A program made the translations under genes and the position numbers. A model generated the notes under the pieces. That model made no database searches. It saw only the letters and a list, made by a program, of their open reading frames with translations, and was not told the DNA's origin. 33,400 bases of DNA from CAZTGB01 sp964612965 (GTDB lineage: Bacteria; Patescibacteriota; Microgenomatia; UBA8517), in assembly GCA_964612965.1 (NCBI GenBank), contig CAZTGB010000007.1, forward strand, positions 1 to 33,400, read 5' to 3'. Positions 5,840 through 13,097 of the stretch are shown here, one piece after another; position 1 is the first letter of the stretch, and each line of letters begins with the position of its first letter.

Positions 5840-8452
5840 ATGCTAAATGCCAGAACTACCAAAATATTTTCTGCTCTGGCTATTGTTGCATCACTCGCTG
5901 TGGCGCCAGCGTTCTCAAGTGAGGTCCAGGCTGCAGCGGGTGGAATGCAAAATTGTACGGTGGGGGATACTTGCACAATCGGGGAGTTTTTATATGATGA
6001 TAACTCAACAGCCTTAATAGGGGCTGACTGTACCCTTACTTCAAAAAATCCAGACGGATCAGCTCATTTAACTTCTCAGGCCATGACTGGTCAATCAGAT
6101 GGTTGGTACGCTTATGAATTTATTTCTCCTGCTACAACCGGATTATACAGAGCAACAATTAGCTGTGTCATCTCGGATGATACGGTTTCAATCGATAAGA
6201 GTTTTCAGATAGGAGAAGCAGCAGCGGCAGCAAGTGTTGATGAGGAAGCCATTGCCGACGCCGTTTGGGGTAGTTCTAGTAGAAGCTTAACATCATTCGG
6301 AACACTGGTTTCAGATATTTGGAATTACTCAGGTCGTACTGTTACATCATTTGGAACTTTAATTGCTGATATCTGGGCAAGCGCTACAAGAACATTAACC
6401 GGATCAACCCTATCTAGCGGAAGTCTGGCCACAACAAGTGATACAGACAGTATAAAAACAAAAGTTGAAGGTATTTCAACTAATAGTACAAATGTTACAA
6501 ATGTAACCAATAATGTTAGTGAAATTAAAAACCTCACTGAAGAAACAAGGCTTTTAATCGAACAGGTTGTAAATAAACCAATTATTCAGAATGTTTTAGA
6601 AGAAAGCGTTCCAAATCTCAGTGATAAAATTCAAAATACAAGGGCAAGTGCCAGCCAGATCTATATTAATACTCAGTATCTAACAAGCCAATCGGCGGTA
6701 CTTGGGGCCTCCTGGAACACCAAAAATGGAAAGGACCTACTTGCCTCCGTAATTGAATTATCAAATGTGTTAGGCGAAATGGGGGATTCATCTTCTGCAG
6801 ATACTGTATTTGGGCAAGCGAATTACATTCGTGATTCATGGAACTGGGATGAAGCAGATAATGTATACGATCAATTAGTCGCTATCAAAAAAATTACAGA
6901 AGAAATCAAACTTGGGCTTGCTAATTATCAAAAAGATCCAGCTCTCTATATCCAGACAAAAGCATTAGTTAAAAACTTTATAGCTCTTGAGAAGATAGTA
7001 GGAAGGGTGGGAGATACACCTTCCAAGAAAACACTTTTTGCAAAGATCAAAACAACAGAAAATTTAGCTCTCAGCTTAGATGAAAAGGGAAGCGAGGTAG
7101 ATAAAGTACTTGGAGCCTTTGTTAAGTCTAAAGATGTAAATATTGCTTCCTCTAAGGCCAGTGATCTTAAGAATCAAATAATTGCATTAAACAAGGTTCC
7201 TGGAGTTTTGTCAGCTTTAACAAAAATTAACTCAAGTGACCCAGTATCGATTAAAAACACCCTCTTGGGGTTACGAGGAATAATTGATTCAAATAAAAAA
7301 CTACTTGTTCTTAATAGCGGTAAAACACTAATCAACACCTGGCTTGAAATAGGAAGTGTTGTATTTAAAACTGTAGCTACAAATCCAAGCAAATTGATAA
7401 GCCAAGATGTCAATGTTAAGTATTATTTACCTTCTGAAATTAAAAAGGAAGACATAATTAAGTCCGATGCAGGGCTTTCAGTTGAGTATGATTCCGAAAA
7501 GGATCAATTATATGTCGCGGGCACTTTCATACTTAATGCGGGCCAAACTAAAACTTTCTCAGTTGAAACAAAAGATATTTGGGAATACTCACAATCAGCC
7601 CTTGATTCAATGAGGGCTCAAGCAGATGAGCTGTATAAACCTCTCGAAAAAACAGCCTACTTTGCACAAGGGGTAAGTTTGAAGTCTGATATCAATGCAA
7701 ACTTAGACAAAATGGCCGATATCAAAACGTCAGCCATTACCCCCGAAGATAAAATTAGAGCATACAGAGAAAGTGAAATTCTTAAAAAGTCAGTTGATGA
7801 AAAAATTGCCGGAATGCGCGATCTTGTAACGCAAGCCTCAGCCGCTGGGAATCTTTTCGGATTTGTAGGTGGAGCCCAAACCATAGCTGTTTGGGGGCTG
7901 ATTATTGTCATTATCGCGGGATTTGTCTTCATGACAATTTATATGAAAACAATTATCTCCAAAGAAAAAACTGAAAACTTGTCGGTAAGTAGCGCCACAG
8001 TTGATGAGGTAAAACCGAAAAAACGGTCTGAAATACGTCCCGCGCACTTAATCGTTATTATGATTGCCTCAAGTGTCATTTCAGCGGGAATTGCAGGGCT
8101 AACTGTAAGTAAAGTTGTAAGTCAAGCATACGAAGACAAAATTTCGGTACTGGGAACCCAAACCAAAAAAGTAGAGCAACAACTAATCAATGATGCCTCT
8201 TCCGCGCTTGAAGAAACTAAAGAATTAACCGAAGAGGAAAATTTAGGTGTTGGAGGCCCATACCTTGTAATAGTAGGAGAAACTCCAACAGGATATTTAA
8301 GAGTTAGAGAAACTCCGGGAGGAGACGAAATTGCAAAAGTAAATACTGAAGATAAACTACCATTCGTTGATGAGAACGATGAATGGTATCAGGTGGAGCT
8401 AGAGAGGGGGGAAGTAGGTTGGGTGTCTAAAACTTATTCAACTAAAGAATAA
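5840..8452 (+). CDS. Large secreted membrane-anchored protein with Trp repeats and C-terminal SH3 domain
   Basis: 870 residues. A Sec signal peptide (KIFSALAIVASLAVAPAF, cleavage near VQA-AA) is followed by a four-Cys Ig-like domain (to about 125), then three 18-residue repeats (Trp143, Trp161, Trp179; pattern IW...R-LTSFGTL), a long helical, coiled-coil-like body (about 200-480), a beta-rich segment and another helical stretch. Transmembrane helices lie at about 678-700 and 735-757, separated by a Lys/Arg-rich loop, which places the C-terminus outside again. Residues about 805-870 form a bacterial SH3-like domain (GYLRVRETPGG...WYQVE...GWVSKTY), usually a cell-wall-binding module. Likely an envelope or cell-surface structure; exact role unknown. 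Co-transcribed with tatA 3 nt upstream. Confidence 0.75.
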   Translation: MLNARTTKIFSALAIVASLAVAPAFSSEVQAAAGGMQNCTVGDTCTIGEFLYDDNSTALIGADCTLTSKNPDGSAHLTSQAMTGQSDGWYAYEFISPATTGLYRATISCVISDDTVSIDKSFQIGEAAAAASVDEEAIADAVWGSSSRSLTSFGTLVSDIWNYSGRTVTSFGTLIADIWASATRTLTGSTLSSGSLATTSDTDSIKTKVEGISTNSTNVTNVTNNVSEIKNLTEETRLLIEQVVNKPIIQNVLEESVPNLSDKIQNTRASASQIYINTQYLTSQSAVLGASWNTKNGKDLLASVIELSNVLGEMGDSSSADTVFGQANYIRDSWNWDEADNVYDQLVAIKKITEEIKLGLANYQKDPALYIQTKALVKNFIALEKIVGRVGDTPSKKTLFAKIKTTENLALSLDEKGSEVDKVLGAFVKSKDVNIASSKASDLKNQIIALNKVPGVLSALTKINSSDPVSIKNTLLGLRGIIDSNKKLLVLNSGKTLINTWLEIGSVVFKTVATNPSKLISQDVNVKYYLPSEIKKEDIIKSDAGLSVEYDSEKDQLYVAGTFILNAGQTKTFSVETKDIWEYSQSALDSMRAQADELYKPLEKTAYFAQGVSLKSDINANLDKMADIKTSAITPEDKIRAYRESEILKKSVDEKIAGMRDLVTQASAAGNLFGFVGGAQTIAVWGLIIVIIAGFVFMTIYMKTIISKEKTENLSVSSATVDEVKPKKRSEIRPAHLIVIMIASSVISAGIAGLTVSKVVSQAYEDKISVLGTQTKKVEQQLINDASSALEETKELTEEENLGVGGPYLVIVGETPTGYLRVRETPGGDEIAKVNTEDKLPFVDENDEWYQVELERGEVGWVSKTYSTKE

Positions 8453-8469
8453 TTGAAGTGACAAGCTTT

Positions 8470-9531
8470 CTAAACGGCTTTATATCTCGTACTTCTTCCC
8501 ATGCCAATCTTTTCAATCTTCTTAAGTTTAAGAAACTTGTTTGCTATTTGATTAATAGTTCCCCGTGTTACACCTGTATGTTTGGATATGTCAATTGGAG
8601 ACGCTTCTTTTATCTGATTCAGGTATTCCCAGACAAGCAACTGCTTAGTGGAAAAAGTTTTTATCAGATTCTCATCAGATAAAAGATCAATCGCCATTTG
8701 AGATTGCTTCAATATGGTCTTTAAAAAGAAGGCAAGCCAAGATGTTATATTTTCATTTTTTGTCTTGAAAGTTTTTTGACTGTTTCTTAAGGCAAGATAA
8801 TACTCAGGCTTATTGTCTTCAATAATTTTTTCATGAGAAACATAGGCAACATATTCATAGCCCTGCTTCAATAGTAATAGATTAGTCAGTATTCTAGATA
8901 TTCTTCCATTTCCGTCTTGGAAAGGATGAATTTGTAAAAACTGAACTATAAAGTTTCCAATAATAAGAAGAGGGTGGTATCTTTTTTCAGCGAATGCTTC
9001 TTGTGTCCAGATAGTTAAATCCTTCATTTCCGAAGGGGCTAGGTAAGCTGGCGATGTATCAAAAAGTATGCCAATAGAATTTCCAGCGACATCGACCATA
9101 TGAACTTTATTCTCACTTCTTTTATATTCACCACGGTGTTCTTTATCCTTTACAACATATTTAAGGAGTTCTTTATGAAAGTGTTTAATTGTGCCTTCGT
9201 TTAACGAAATATCCTGCCAGGAATTGAAAAGATTTTCCAATAATTCAAAATAACCTTGAACCTCTTGTTTGTCGCGGTCTGCAAACTTTTGAATAGAAAT
9301 TCCTCTCATAAGCTTTTCCACATCTTCATCAGAAAGTTTTGCTCCCTCTATACGGGTAGATGCTCCTGTTGAAGTAACCAAGACGCTCTCCTTGAGGCCT
9401 TTTAATGTTTGAGGATGGAGTTTTGTTCCCACAACCCACTTGCCCCGCAGTTCGTCAATTTGGGCAACAAGTGACAAAATCTCATGGGGGAGAAACTGCA
9501 AACGCAAATCAAGATGGCCACGTTTAACCAT
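8470..9531 (-). CDS. Fic-domain protein with canonical active site and C-terminal HTH
   Basis: 353 residues, the only Fic protein in the window with an intact catalytic motif: IHPFQDGNGRISRI (201-214; His202). The N-terminal inhibitory motif STRIEG (58-63) is also intact, so the enzyme is expected to be auto-inhibited and able to AMPylate or similarly modify a target hydroxyl when released. Residues about 305-353 (SPIDISKHTGVTRGTINQIANKFLKL) are a winged helix, as in the Fic/DOC family common in bacteria. A palindrome between its -10 and start codon suggests autoregulation. It converges on the large surface protein gene with a 17-nt gap and no visible terminator. Confidence 0.92.
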   Translation of the reverse strand: MVKRGHLDLRLQFLPHEILSLVAQIDELRGKWVVGTKLHPQTLKGLKESVLVTSTGASTRIEGAKLSDEDVEKLMRGISIQKFADRDKQEVQGYFELLENLFNSWQDISLNEGTIKHFHKELLKYVVKDKEHRGEYKRSENKVHMVDVAGNSIGILFDTSPAYLAPSEMKDLTIWTQEAFAEKRYHPLLIIGNFIVQFLQIHPFQDGNGRISRILTNLLLLKQGYEYVAYVSHEKIIEDNKPEYYLALRNSQKTFKTKNENITSWLAFFLKTILKQSQMAIDLLSDENLIKTFSTKQLLVWEYLNQIKEASPIDISKHTGVTRGTINQIANKFLKLKKIEKIGMGRSTRYKAV

Positions 9532-9536
9532 AATCC

Positions 9537-9553
9537 TATATAGCGACTATATA
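9537..9553 (-). promoter_or_regulatory. Palindromic operator of the canonical Fic gene
   Basis: TATATAG-CGA-CTATATA is a perfect 7-bp inverted repeat lying between the start codon (9531) and a TATAAT on the minus strand (9561-9556). This is where an autorepressor would act. Confidence 0.5.
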
Positions 9554-9579
9554 AGATTATACAAGATTAGTCAAGATTA
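9553..9579. repeat. AAGATTA direct repeats, copy set 2
   Basis: AAGATTA at 9553-9559, 9563-9569 and 9573-9579, exactly 10 bp apart, overlapping the -10 (minus TATAAT, 9561-9556) of the Fic gene. Shared with 5521-5538. Confidence 0.55.
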
Positions 9580-9678
9580 AGATAATTGAGAAATAAAGTC
9601 AACGTTTAAAGAAACAGCTAAAAGTTACCTCCGGGACTATTTCAACCCCGCTTTATTGGCTTTATATATCTGTCCAGT

Positions 9679-10071
9679 CTAATATATCGGAATATATCGA
9701 TTATATAAGTAGTGTATCAAAATTGAGATAAGAAATCCTGTCAGCATTGATACACTTAATATTGCATTTTTTTGTTTTGAAAATTTAAAAATAATTAAAA
9801 ATGTTATCGAGTGAAGAAGTGAGGTCGATATAAATCTTGCAAGAAAAAGTGTAGGACGGCCTAATAAATTAATATTAATAGAATAGAGGATTGTCTCGGT
9901 TAGAGCAAAGACAAACCCTGCCAGAATATATGTTTTTATATTTCCTTTTGTAAATTTGACGACAAAAAGCTTAAAGGTCTCTTCAATTATGTGTGGATAA
10001 GGCAAGATATACTCCAAAGGCCAAATCAAAAACGGTCCAACCAAAGAATATAAAATTGCTAGAGGATCCAT
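9679..10071 (-). CDS. PrsW-like intramembrane protease family protein, short
   Basis: 130 residues, mostly hydrophobic with about four membrane segments. It carries the signature residues of the PrsW / glutamic intramembrane protease family in the right order: EETFK (near 31), a Glu in FALTETILY, a His in LLHSITF, and a late His in SILIHYLY. Family members are usually longer (200 residues or more), so this is a minimal version. PrsW in Bacillus cleaves an anti-sigma factor in the membrane. It is the last gene of the Tat operon, 23 nt after tatA, suggesting a function linked to Tat-inserted membrane proteins (inference). An alternative is a non-proteolytic relative. Confidence 0.6.
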   Translation of the reverse strand: MDPLAILYSLVGPFLIWPLEYILPYPHIIEETFKLFVVKFTKGNIKTYILAGFVFALTETILYSININLLGRPTLFLARFISTSLLHSITFLIIFKFSKQKNAILSVSMLTGFLISILIHYLYNRYIPIY

Positions 10072-10094
10072 TTCAAAGGGTAGGGAACGGCTAA

Positions 10095-10241
10095 TTAATC
10101 CTTGCTTTTAAGAGATTTTTTGAATTCGCGTATTGCATCTCCAATTCCTCGTCCAAGTTCAGGGAGTTTCTTTCCTCCAAAAAGAACTAAAAGGATAACA
10201 AATATTACTATTAATTCTGTGCTTCCAATATTTCTAAACAT
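10095..10241 (-). CDS. tatA: TatA/TatE family protein, third in the Tat operon
   Basis: 48 residues: GSTELIVIFVILLVLFGGKK spans the single transmembrane helix and the start of the hinge, followed by LPELGRG and an amphipathic helix (DAIREFKKSLKSK). ATG at 10241 is preceded by a clear Shine-Dalgarno run (AAAGGGGTGTG). It follows tatC by 27 nt. It is the closest paralogue of the solitary TatA at 5690. Confidence 0.92.
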   Translation of the reverse strand: MFRNIGSTELIVIFVILLVLFGGKKLPELGRGIGDAIREFKKSLKSKD

Positions 10242-10268
10242 ACTTATCACACCCCTTTCCTAGAGGGT

Positions 10269-11039
10269 TTACGCTGCCCCCTCTAATAGATTCTCAGTAT
10301 GGGTTTTAACCATTACCTTATGTAATATTAATGTAACCTCAAATAGTATTACAAGAGGCAAAGTTAAAATGATATCAGCAATAATTGAATCAATAGGAAG
10401 AAGAAGTGCAAAGATAAATGATCCGAGATAAACCCAGAGCCTCTGTTTAGCCACCTGAGCCTCTTTTAAAACCTTCATTCGCATTAAGGTGAGTAGAGCA
10501 ATGGGAGCTTGAAAACCTATTCCCATAATCGTTGAGGTAAGTAGTACCACAGACAGAAGCTTACTAATGTCCAGTATATTGCCTATCCCAAGAATAGTGC
10601 TTCTGCCCAAAAATATCTGTATCTGCCACTTCATGATAATAGCTCCAAAGGAAAATCCTATCAAAAAAAGAATTATGGAAAAGGGGAGCATGTATAAAAC
10701 TGTTTTATATTCCTTTGCGCGTAGTGCAGGTCTTAAAAATGAGAGAATTTGGGAGACAATCAAGGGGAAGGCAAGAATAAGTCCGCAAACAAATCCGGTT
10801 GTGAAGGCTAAATTAATAAACTGAAAGGGGGAAGTAAATACGATATTAATTCCGCGAAGATCAAGCACTTTAATCAAAAAAACAATAATCTTCTCATAAA
10901 AGACAAACCCCCCAATCATTCCAACAAAAAATACAGATACAGTAAAAAAGAGACGCTTACGAACTTCCATTAAGTAAGGAGAATACTTATTAATTATTCC
11001 TTCTAAGTTCTCAGGTAGAATAGAGTTGCTCTTTGGCAC
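10269..11039 (-). CDS. tatC: Sec-independent protein translocase TatC
   Basis: 256 residues with six hydrophobic segments, the usual TatC size. Conserved features seen: the N-terminal cytoplasmic stretch ending in MEVRKRL before helix 1, the periplasmic loop ahead of FTSPFQFINLAF, FPLIVSQILSFLRPAL with a following Glu, GFQAPIALLTL, and LLPIDS in the last loop. TatC recognises twin-arginine signals and recruits TatA. The start codon is GTG at 11039. It is flanked by tatA genes on both sides, consistent with one polycistron (11422 to 9679). Confidence 0.93.
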   Translation of the reverse strand: MPKSNSILPENLEGIINKYSPYLMEVRKRLFFTVSVFFVGMIGGFVFYEKIIVFLIKVLDLRGINIVFTSPFQFINLAFTTGFVCGLILAFPLIVSQILSFLRPALRAKEYKTVLYMLPFSIILFLIGFSFGAIIMKWQIQIFLGRSTILGIGNILDISKLLSVVLLTSTIMGIGFQAPIALLTLMRMKVLKEAQVAKQRLWVYLGSFIFALLLPIDSIIADIILTLPLVILFEVTLILHKVMVKTHTENLLEGAA

Positions 11040-11066
11040 GATATGACCAGTTTAGCAAAAAACTAA

Positions 11067-11213
11067 CTATTTGTCGTCGTCTTTTGTAGCTTTTTTAAAT
11101 TCTTTAATGGATTCTCCCAAACCTTTAAAAAATTCTGGGATTTTCTTTCCTCCAAAAAGAAGTATTATGATTAAAGCTATGATTAAAATTTCCGTAAGTC
11201 CTAAATTGGCCAT
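11067..11213 (-). CDS. tatA: TatA/TatE family protein, second in the Tat operon
   Basis: 48 residues (LTEILIIALIIILLFGGKK transmembrane helix and hinge, then IPEFFKGLGESIKEFKKATK). The start codon overlaps the stop of the preceding tatA by one base (TAATG), indicating coupled translation. It has an acidic DDDK tail. Polar Glu at position 8 as in the other copies here. Confidence 0.92.
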   Translation of the reverse strand: MANLGLTEILIIALIIILLFGGKKIPEFFKGLGESIKEFKKATKDDDK

Positions 11214-11422
11214 TATAGCTCACCTTCTTTCTCAACTTGGCTGTCTGATTTAAGCTCATTAGCAGCCTCACCAAATTCTTTTTTAACTTTTTTTAATTCC
11301 CTTGTAGTCTCTCCTGCGGTTTTGCCAAGCTGGGCTATCTTCTTAGAACCAAAAAAGACAATCAAAATTACACCAATGATAATAAGTTCCGTAGGACCTA
11401 AATTCTTAAAGAAATTAAGCAT
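11213..11422 (-). CDS. tatA: TatA/TatE family protein, first in the Tat operon
   Basis: 69 residues, the longest of the four TatA copies. GPTELIIIGVILIVFFGSKK is the membrane helix and hinge; IAQLGKTAGETTRELKKVKK starts a longer amphipathic/charged tail, which could make it the TatB-like member, though nothing else marks it as TatB. It is the first gene of the operon; TGCGATAAT lies 5 nt before its ATG and an upstream TTGACG-17-TACCAT is a second promoter candidate. Confidence 0.92.
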   Translation of the reverse strand: MLNFFKNLGPTELIIIGVILIVFFGSKKIAQLGKTAGETTRELKKVKKEFGEAANELKSDSQVEKEGEL

Positions 11423-11427
11423 ATTAT

Positions 11428-11489
11428 ATTATCGCAAAGTGATCAAACACTTTCACAGTCATGGTATAGCGTTTTATATGAGGCGTCAA
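11428..11489 (-). promoter_or_regulatory. Tat operon promoter region with inverted repeat
   Basis: Minus strand: TGCGATAAT (11436-11428) is an extended -10 five nt before the ATG. AAAGTG-N6-CACTTT (11436-11453) is an inverted repeat directly upstream. A second promoter candidate, TTGACG (11489-11484), 17 nt, TACCAT (11466-11461), lies farther out. Which one is used cannot be decided. Confidence 0.45.
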
Positions 11490-11528
11490 GAGGATGGGGA
11501 AGTGATGCAATAATACTAATTATGGAGG

Positions 11529-11534
11529 TATAAT
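11529..11534 (+). promoter_or_regulatory. -10 box of the GNAT gene
   Basis: TATAAT, 11 nt before ATG 11546, with no clear -35. A leader of only about 4-5 nt is expected. Confidence 0.45.
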
Positions 11535-11545
11535 CAGCTTGGAGT

Positions 11546-12325
11546 ATGAACAATTTTGAATTTCTTAAAACATATCAGAAACTTCAGCATACTGTCATGT
11601 ATGACAAGTTATTTGATCTCGGATTTGCAACAATAGGCTATTCAAGAGGTGATGGTTCTGCGTTCTGGAACCTAGCTTTAACAAATCAGCTTTTAAATAA
11701 TCAAGAAGTAGCTGAAGTCGAAGAAAAATTTAAATCTCTTAAAAGACCTAGCACTTTCTATTTTGAAAATAGGCAGAATTTGGAAATCCTGGTAAGTTTC
11801 TTAGAAAGTAAAGGATATAGAAAGTCTTACGAAGATTCATGGCAATTTTGGACTGGAAAAGAAATAGATACAAAACACTTCAAATCAGTTAAAAAGGTAT
11901 CAAATTCTGAAGAATTAAAGATATATTTAGAAACCTTCAACGCCTGCTATCAAAAAGATGATCCTCAAAATCCATACGGTGAACTAGGTGATTACTTAAA
12001 AGTTGCTGGAGAAGTTTGGCATAAGCACAATAAAACAAATAGACTGGAATACTTCATTGTTTACAAAGAAGATGAGCCAGTTGCAGTGTCAACCCTTACC
12101 AACTTTGAAGGAATTGGATATATCTCAAATGTAGGGCCATTAAGAGAAGTAAGAGGAGAAGGATATGGAAAAGCAGCTACTTTGTATTGTATTCAAGAAT
12201 CGATAAAACATGGGAATAAAGAACATTGCCTAGCAACAGAAGAAGGAGCCTACCCAAACGAGTTTTATAAAAGAATAGGATTTGAAACTAGATTTACAGC
12301 TGTAGGATACTCAAAACAAGAATAA
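11546..12325 (+). CDS. GNAT-family N-acetyltransferase
   Basis: 259 residues. The C-terminal half is a GNAT domain: YFIVYKEDEPVAVSTLTN (beta strands), then GYISNVGPLREVRGEGYGKA, whose R-G-E-G-Y-G-K is the acetyl-CoA pyrophosphate-binding motif A, and NEFYKRIGFETRF (motif B-like end). The N-terminal 110 residues resemble a second, degenerate GNAT-like half, as in tandem-GNAT proteins. The acceptor substrate cannot be told. It is a single gene, converging on higA with a 4-nt gap. Confidence 0.85.
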   Translation: MNNFEFLKTYQKLQHTVMYDKLFDLGFATIGYSRGDGSAFWNLALTNQLLNNQEVAEVEEKFKSLKRPSTFYFENRQNLEILVSFLESKGYRKSYEDSWQFWTGKEIDTKHFKSVKKVSNSEELKIYLETFNACYQKDDPQNPYGELGDYLKVAGEVWHKHNKTNRLEYFIVYKEDEPVAVSTLTNFEGIGYISNVGPLREVRGEGYGKAATLYCIQESIKHGNKEHCLATEEGAYPNEFYKRIGFETRFTAVGYSKQE

Positions 12326-12329
12326 TATT

Positions 12330-12611
12330 TTATTCAAAGCTGATTACAAGTTTCTTTCCTAAAGCTTCAGCAGTCTTCTTTAAAAATTCCAGAGTGGGGT
12401 TATAGCTCCCAGATTCAAAACGAGCTATAGCAGATTGTTTTGTTCCCAGTTTTTTAGCTAGTGCTTTCTGAGTTAATCTTTTTTTAGCTCTGATTGCTAT
12501 TAACTGAGAAATAACAGCATATTCCGGAGCTAATCTGTCATATTCCTTTTTAACTTCAGGATTTTTAAGTAGTTCCTTTTTTAATTCATCCCAGCTTTTC
12601 ATATTTTTCAT
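12330..12611 (-). CDS. higA: HigA-like XRE-family antitoxin
   Basis: 93 residues. Residues about 33-90 are a helix-turn-helix of the XRE/Cro type: RAKKRLTQKALAKKLGTKQS, AIARFESGSYNPTLEFLKK. Antitoxins of this type bind the RelE-fold toxin and repress the operon. It lies downstream of the toxin gene, the order typical of higBA. It has its own near-consensus promoter (12620-12648) overlapping an inverted repeat. Start at 12611 (MKNMKSW); codon 4 at 12602 is an alternative. Confidence 0.85.
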   Translation of the reverse strand: MKNMKSWDELKKELLKNPEVKKEYDRLAPEYAVISQLIAIRAKKRLTQKALAKKLGTKQSAIARFESGSYNPTLEFLKKTAEALGKKLVISFE

Positions 12612-12619
12612 AATAAATA

Positions 12620-12648
12620 TTTATAACATATACGTTATACTAAGTCAA
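12620..12648 (-). promoter_or_regulatory. Internal promoter/operator of the antitoxin gene
   Basis: Minus strand TTGACT (12648-12643), 17-nt spacer ending TGT, TATAAA (12625-12620): -35, extended -10 and ideal spacing. The inverted repeat TATAAC-N6-GTTATA (12622-12639) covers the spacer and -10. The -35 lies in the last codons of the toxin gene, and the -10 ends 8 nt before the antitoxin ATG. Confidence 0.7.
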
Positions 12649-12972
12649 GTATCTTTTTATCCTATTTTCAGCAAGTTTGATTTCCCTGAGCGGTATTTTT
12701 TGTGTTTTCTTTTTAAATCCATGAAGCAAATAAATTACCTCCTTAGCCCCAAAAGCGTATAACATCCTAATACTCTCAATTCCCTTGATTCTTAATTCAA
12801 AAATATTTTTAGTAATCTTTTTGGAATGGGGCATACGAAGCAGATTCCCTTGGTCTTTCAAAAGATCAATAGTTCTAGCTACTCTGGAAATAGATTTCAT
12901 ATCCAGTGATTTTATAAAATCTTCTACAGGCTTTTCTTTATTTGAGAATTCATAAACTATTTTCCAGCCCAT
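12640..12972 (-). CDS. higB: HigB/RelE-family toxin
   Basis: 110 residues with the Gp49/HigB-type RelE fold: WKIVYEFSNKEKPVEDFI at the N-terminus, LLRMPHSKKITKNIFELRIK, then IRMLYAFGAKEVIYLLHGFKKKTQKIP, the conserved strand with H-x-F-K-K-K. Such toxins cleave mRNA on the ribosome. It precedes the XRE antitoxin by 28 nt. TTCTCA-N17-TAGAAT lies upstream with the -10 (12983-12978) 5 nt from ATG 12972, predicting a leaderless bicistronic transcript in addition to the internal antitoxin promoter. Confidence 0.87.
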   Translation of the reverse strand: MGWKIVYEFSNKEKPVEDFIKSLDMKSISRVARTIDLLKDQGNLLRMPHSKKITKNIFELRIKGIESIRMLYAFGAKEVIYLLHGFKKKTQKIPLREIKLAENRIKRYLT

Positions 12973-13097
12973 ATTCCATTCTACCCCATCATAGAGAGAT
13001 TGAGAATGTCCTAAATATTAATGTAGCATCAAACCTAATCAATACAGATCAAACAAATCAGTTTGTGATCATTAAAAAAGGGAAAATAATCATTAAC

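Noticed and set aside
5840..5935. Tat signal on the protein next to the solitary tatA
   Set aside because: The n-region (MLNARTTK) has no twin arginine; it looks like a Sec signal.
12990..13097. Terminator after the AbiEii-like gene
   Set aside because: An imperfect hairpin (GATCA...TGATC with a bulge, about 13048-13071) is present but no T tract follows on the minus strand.
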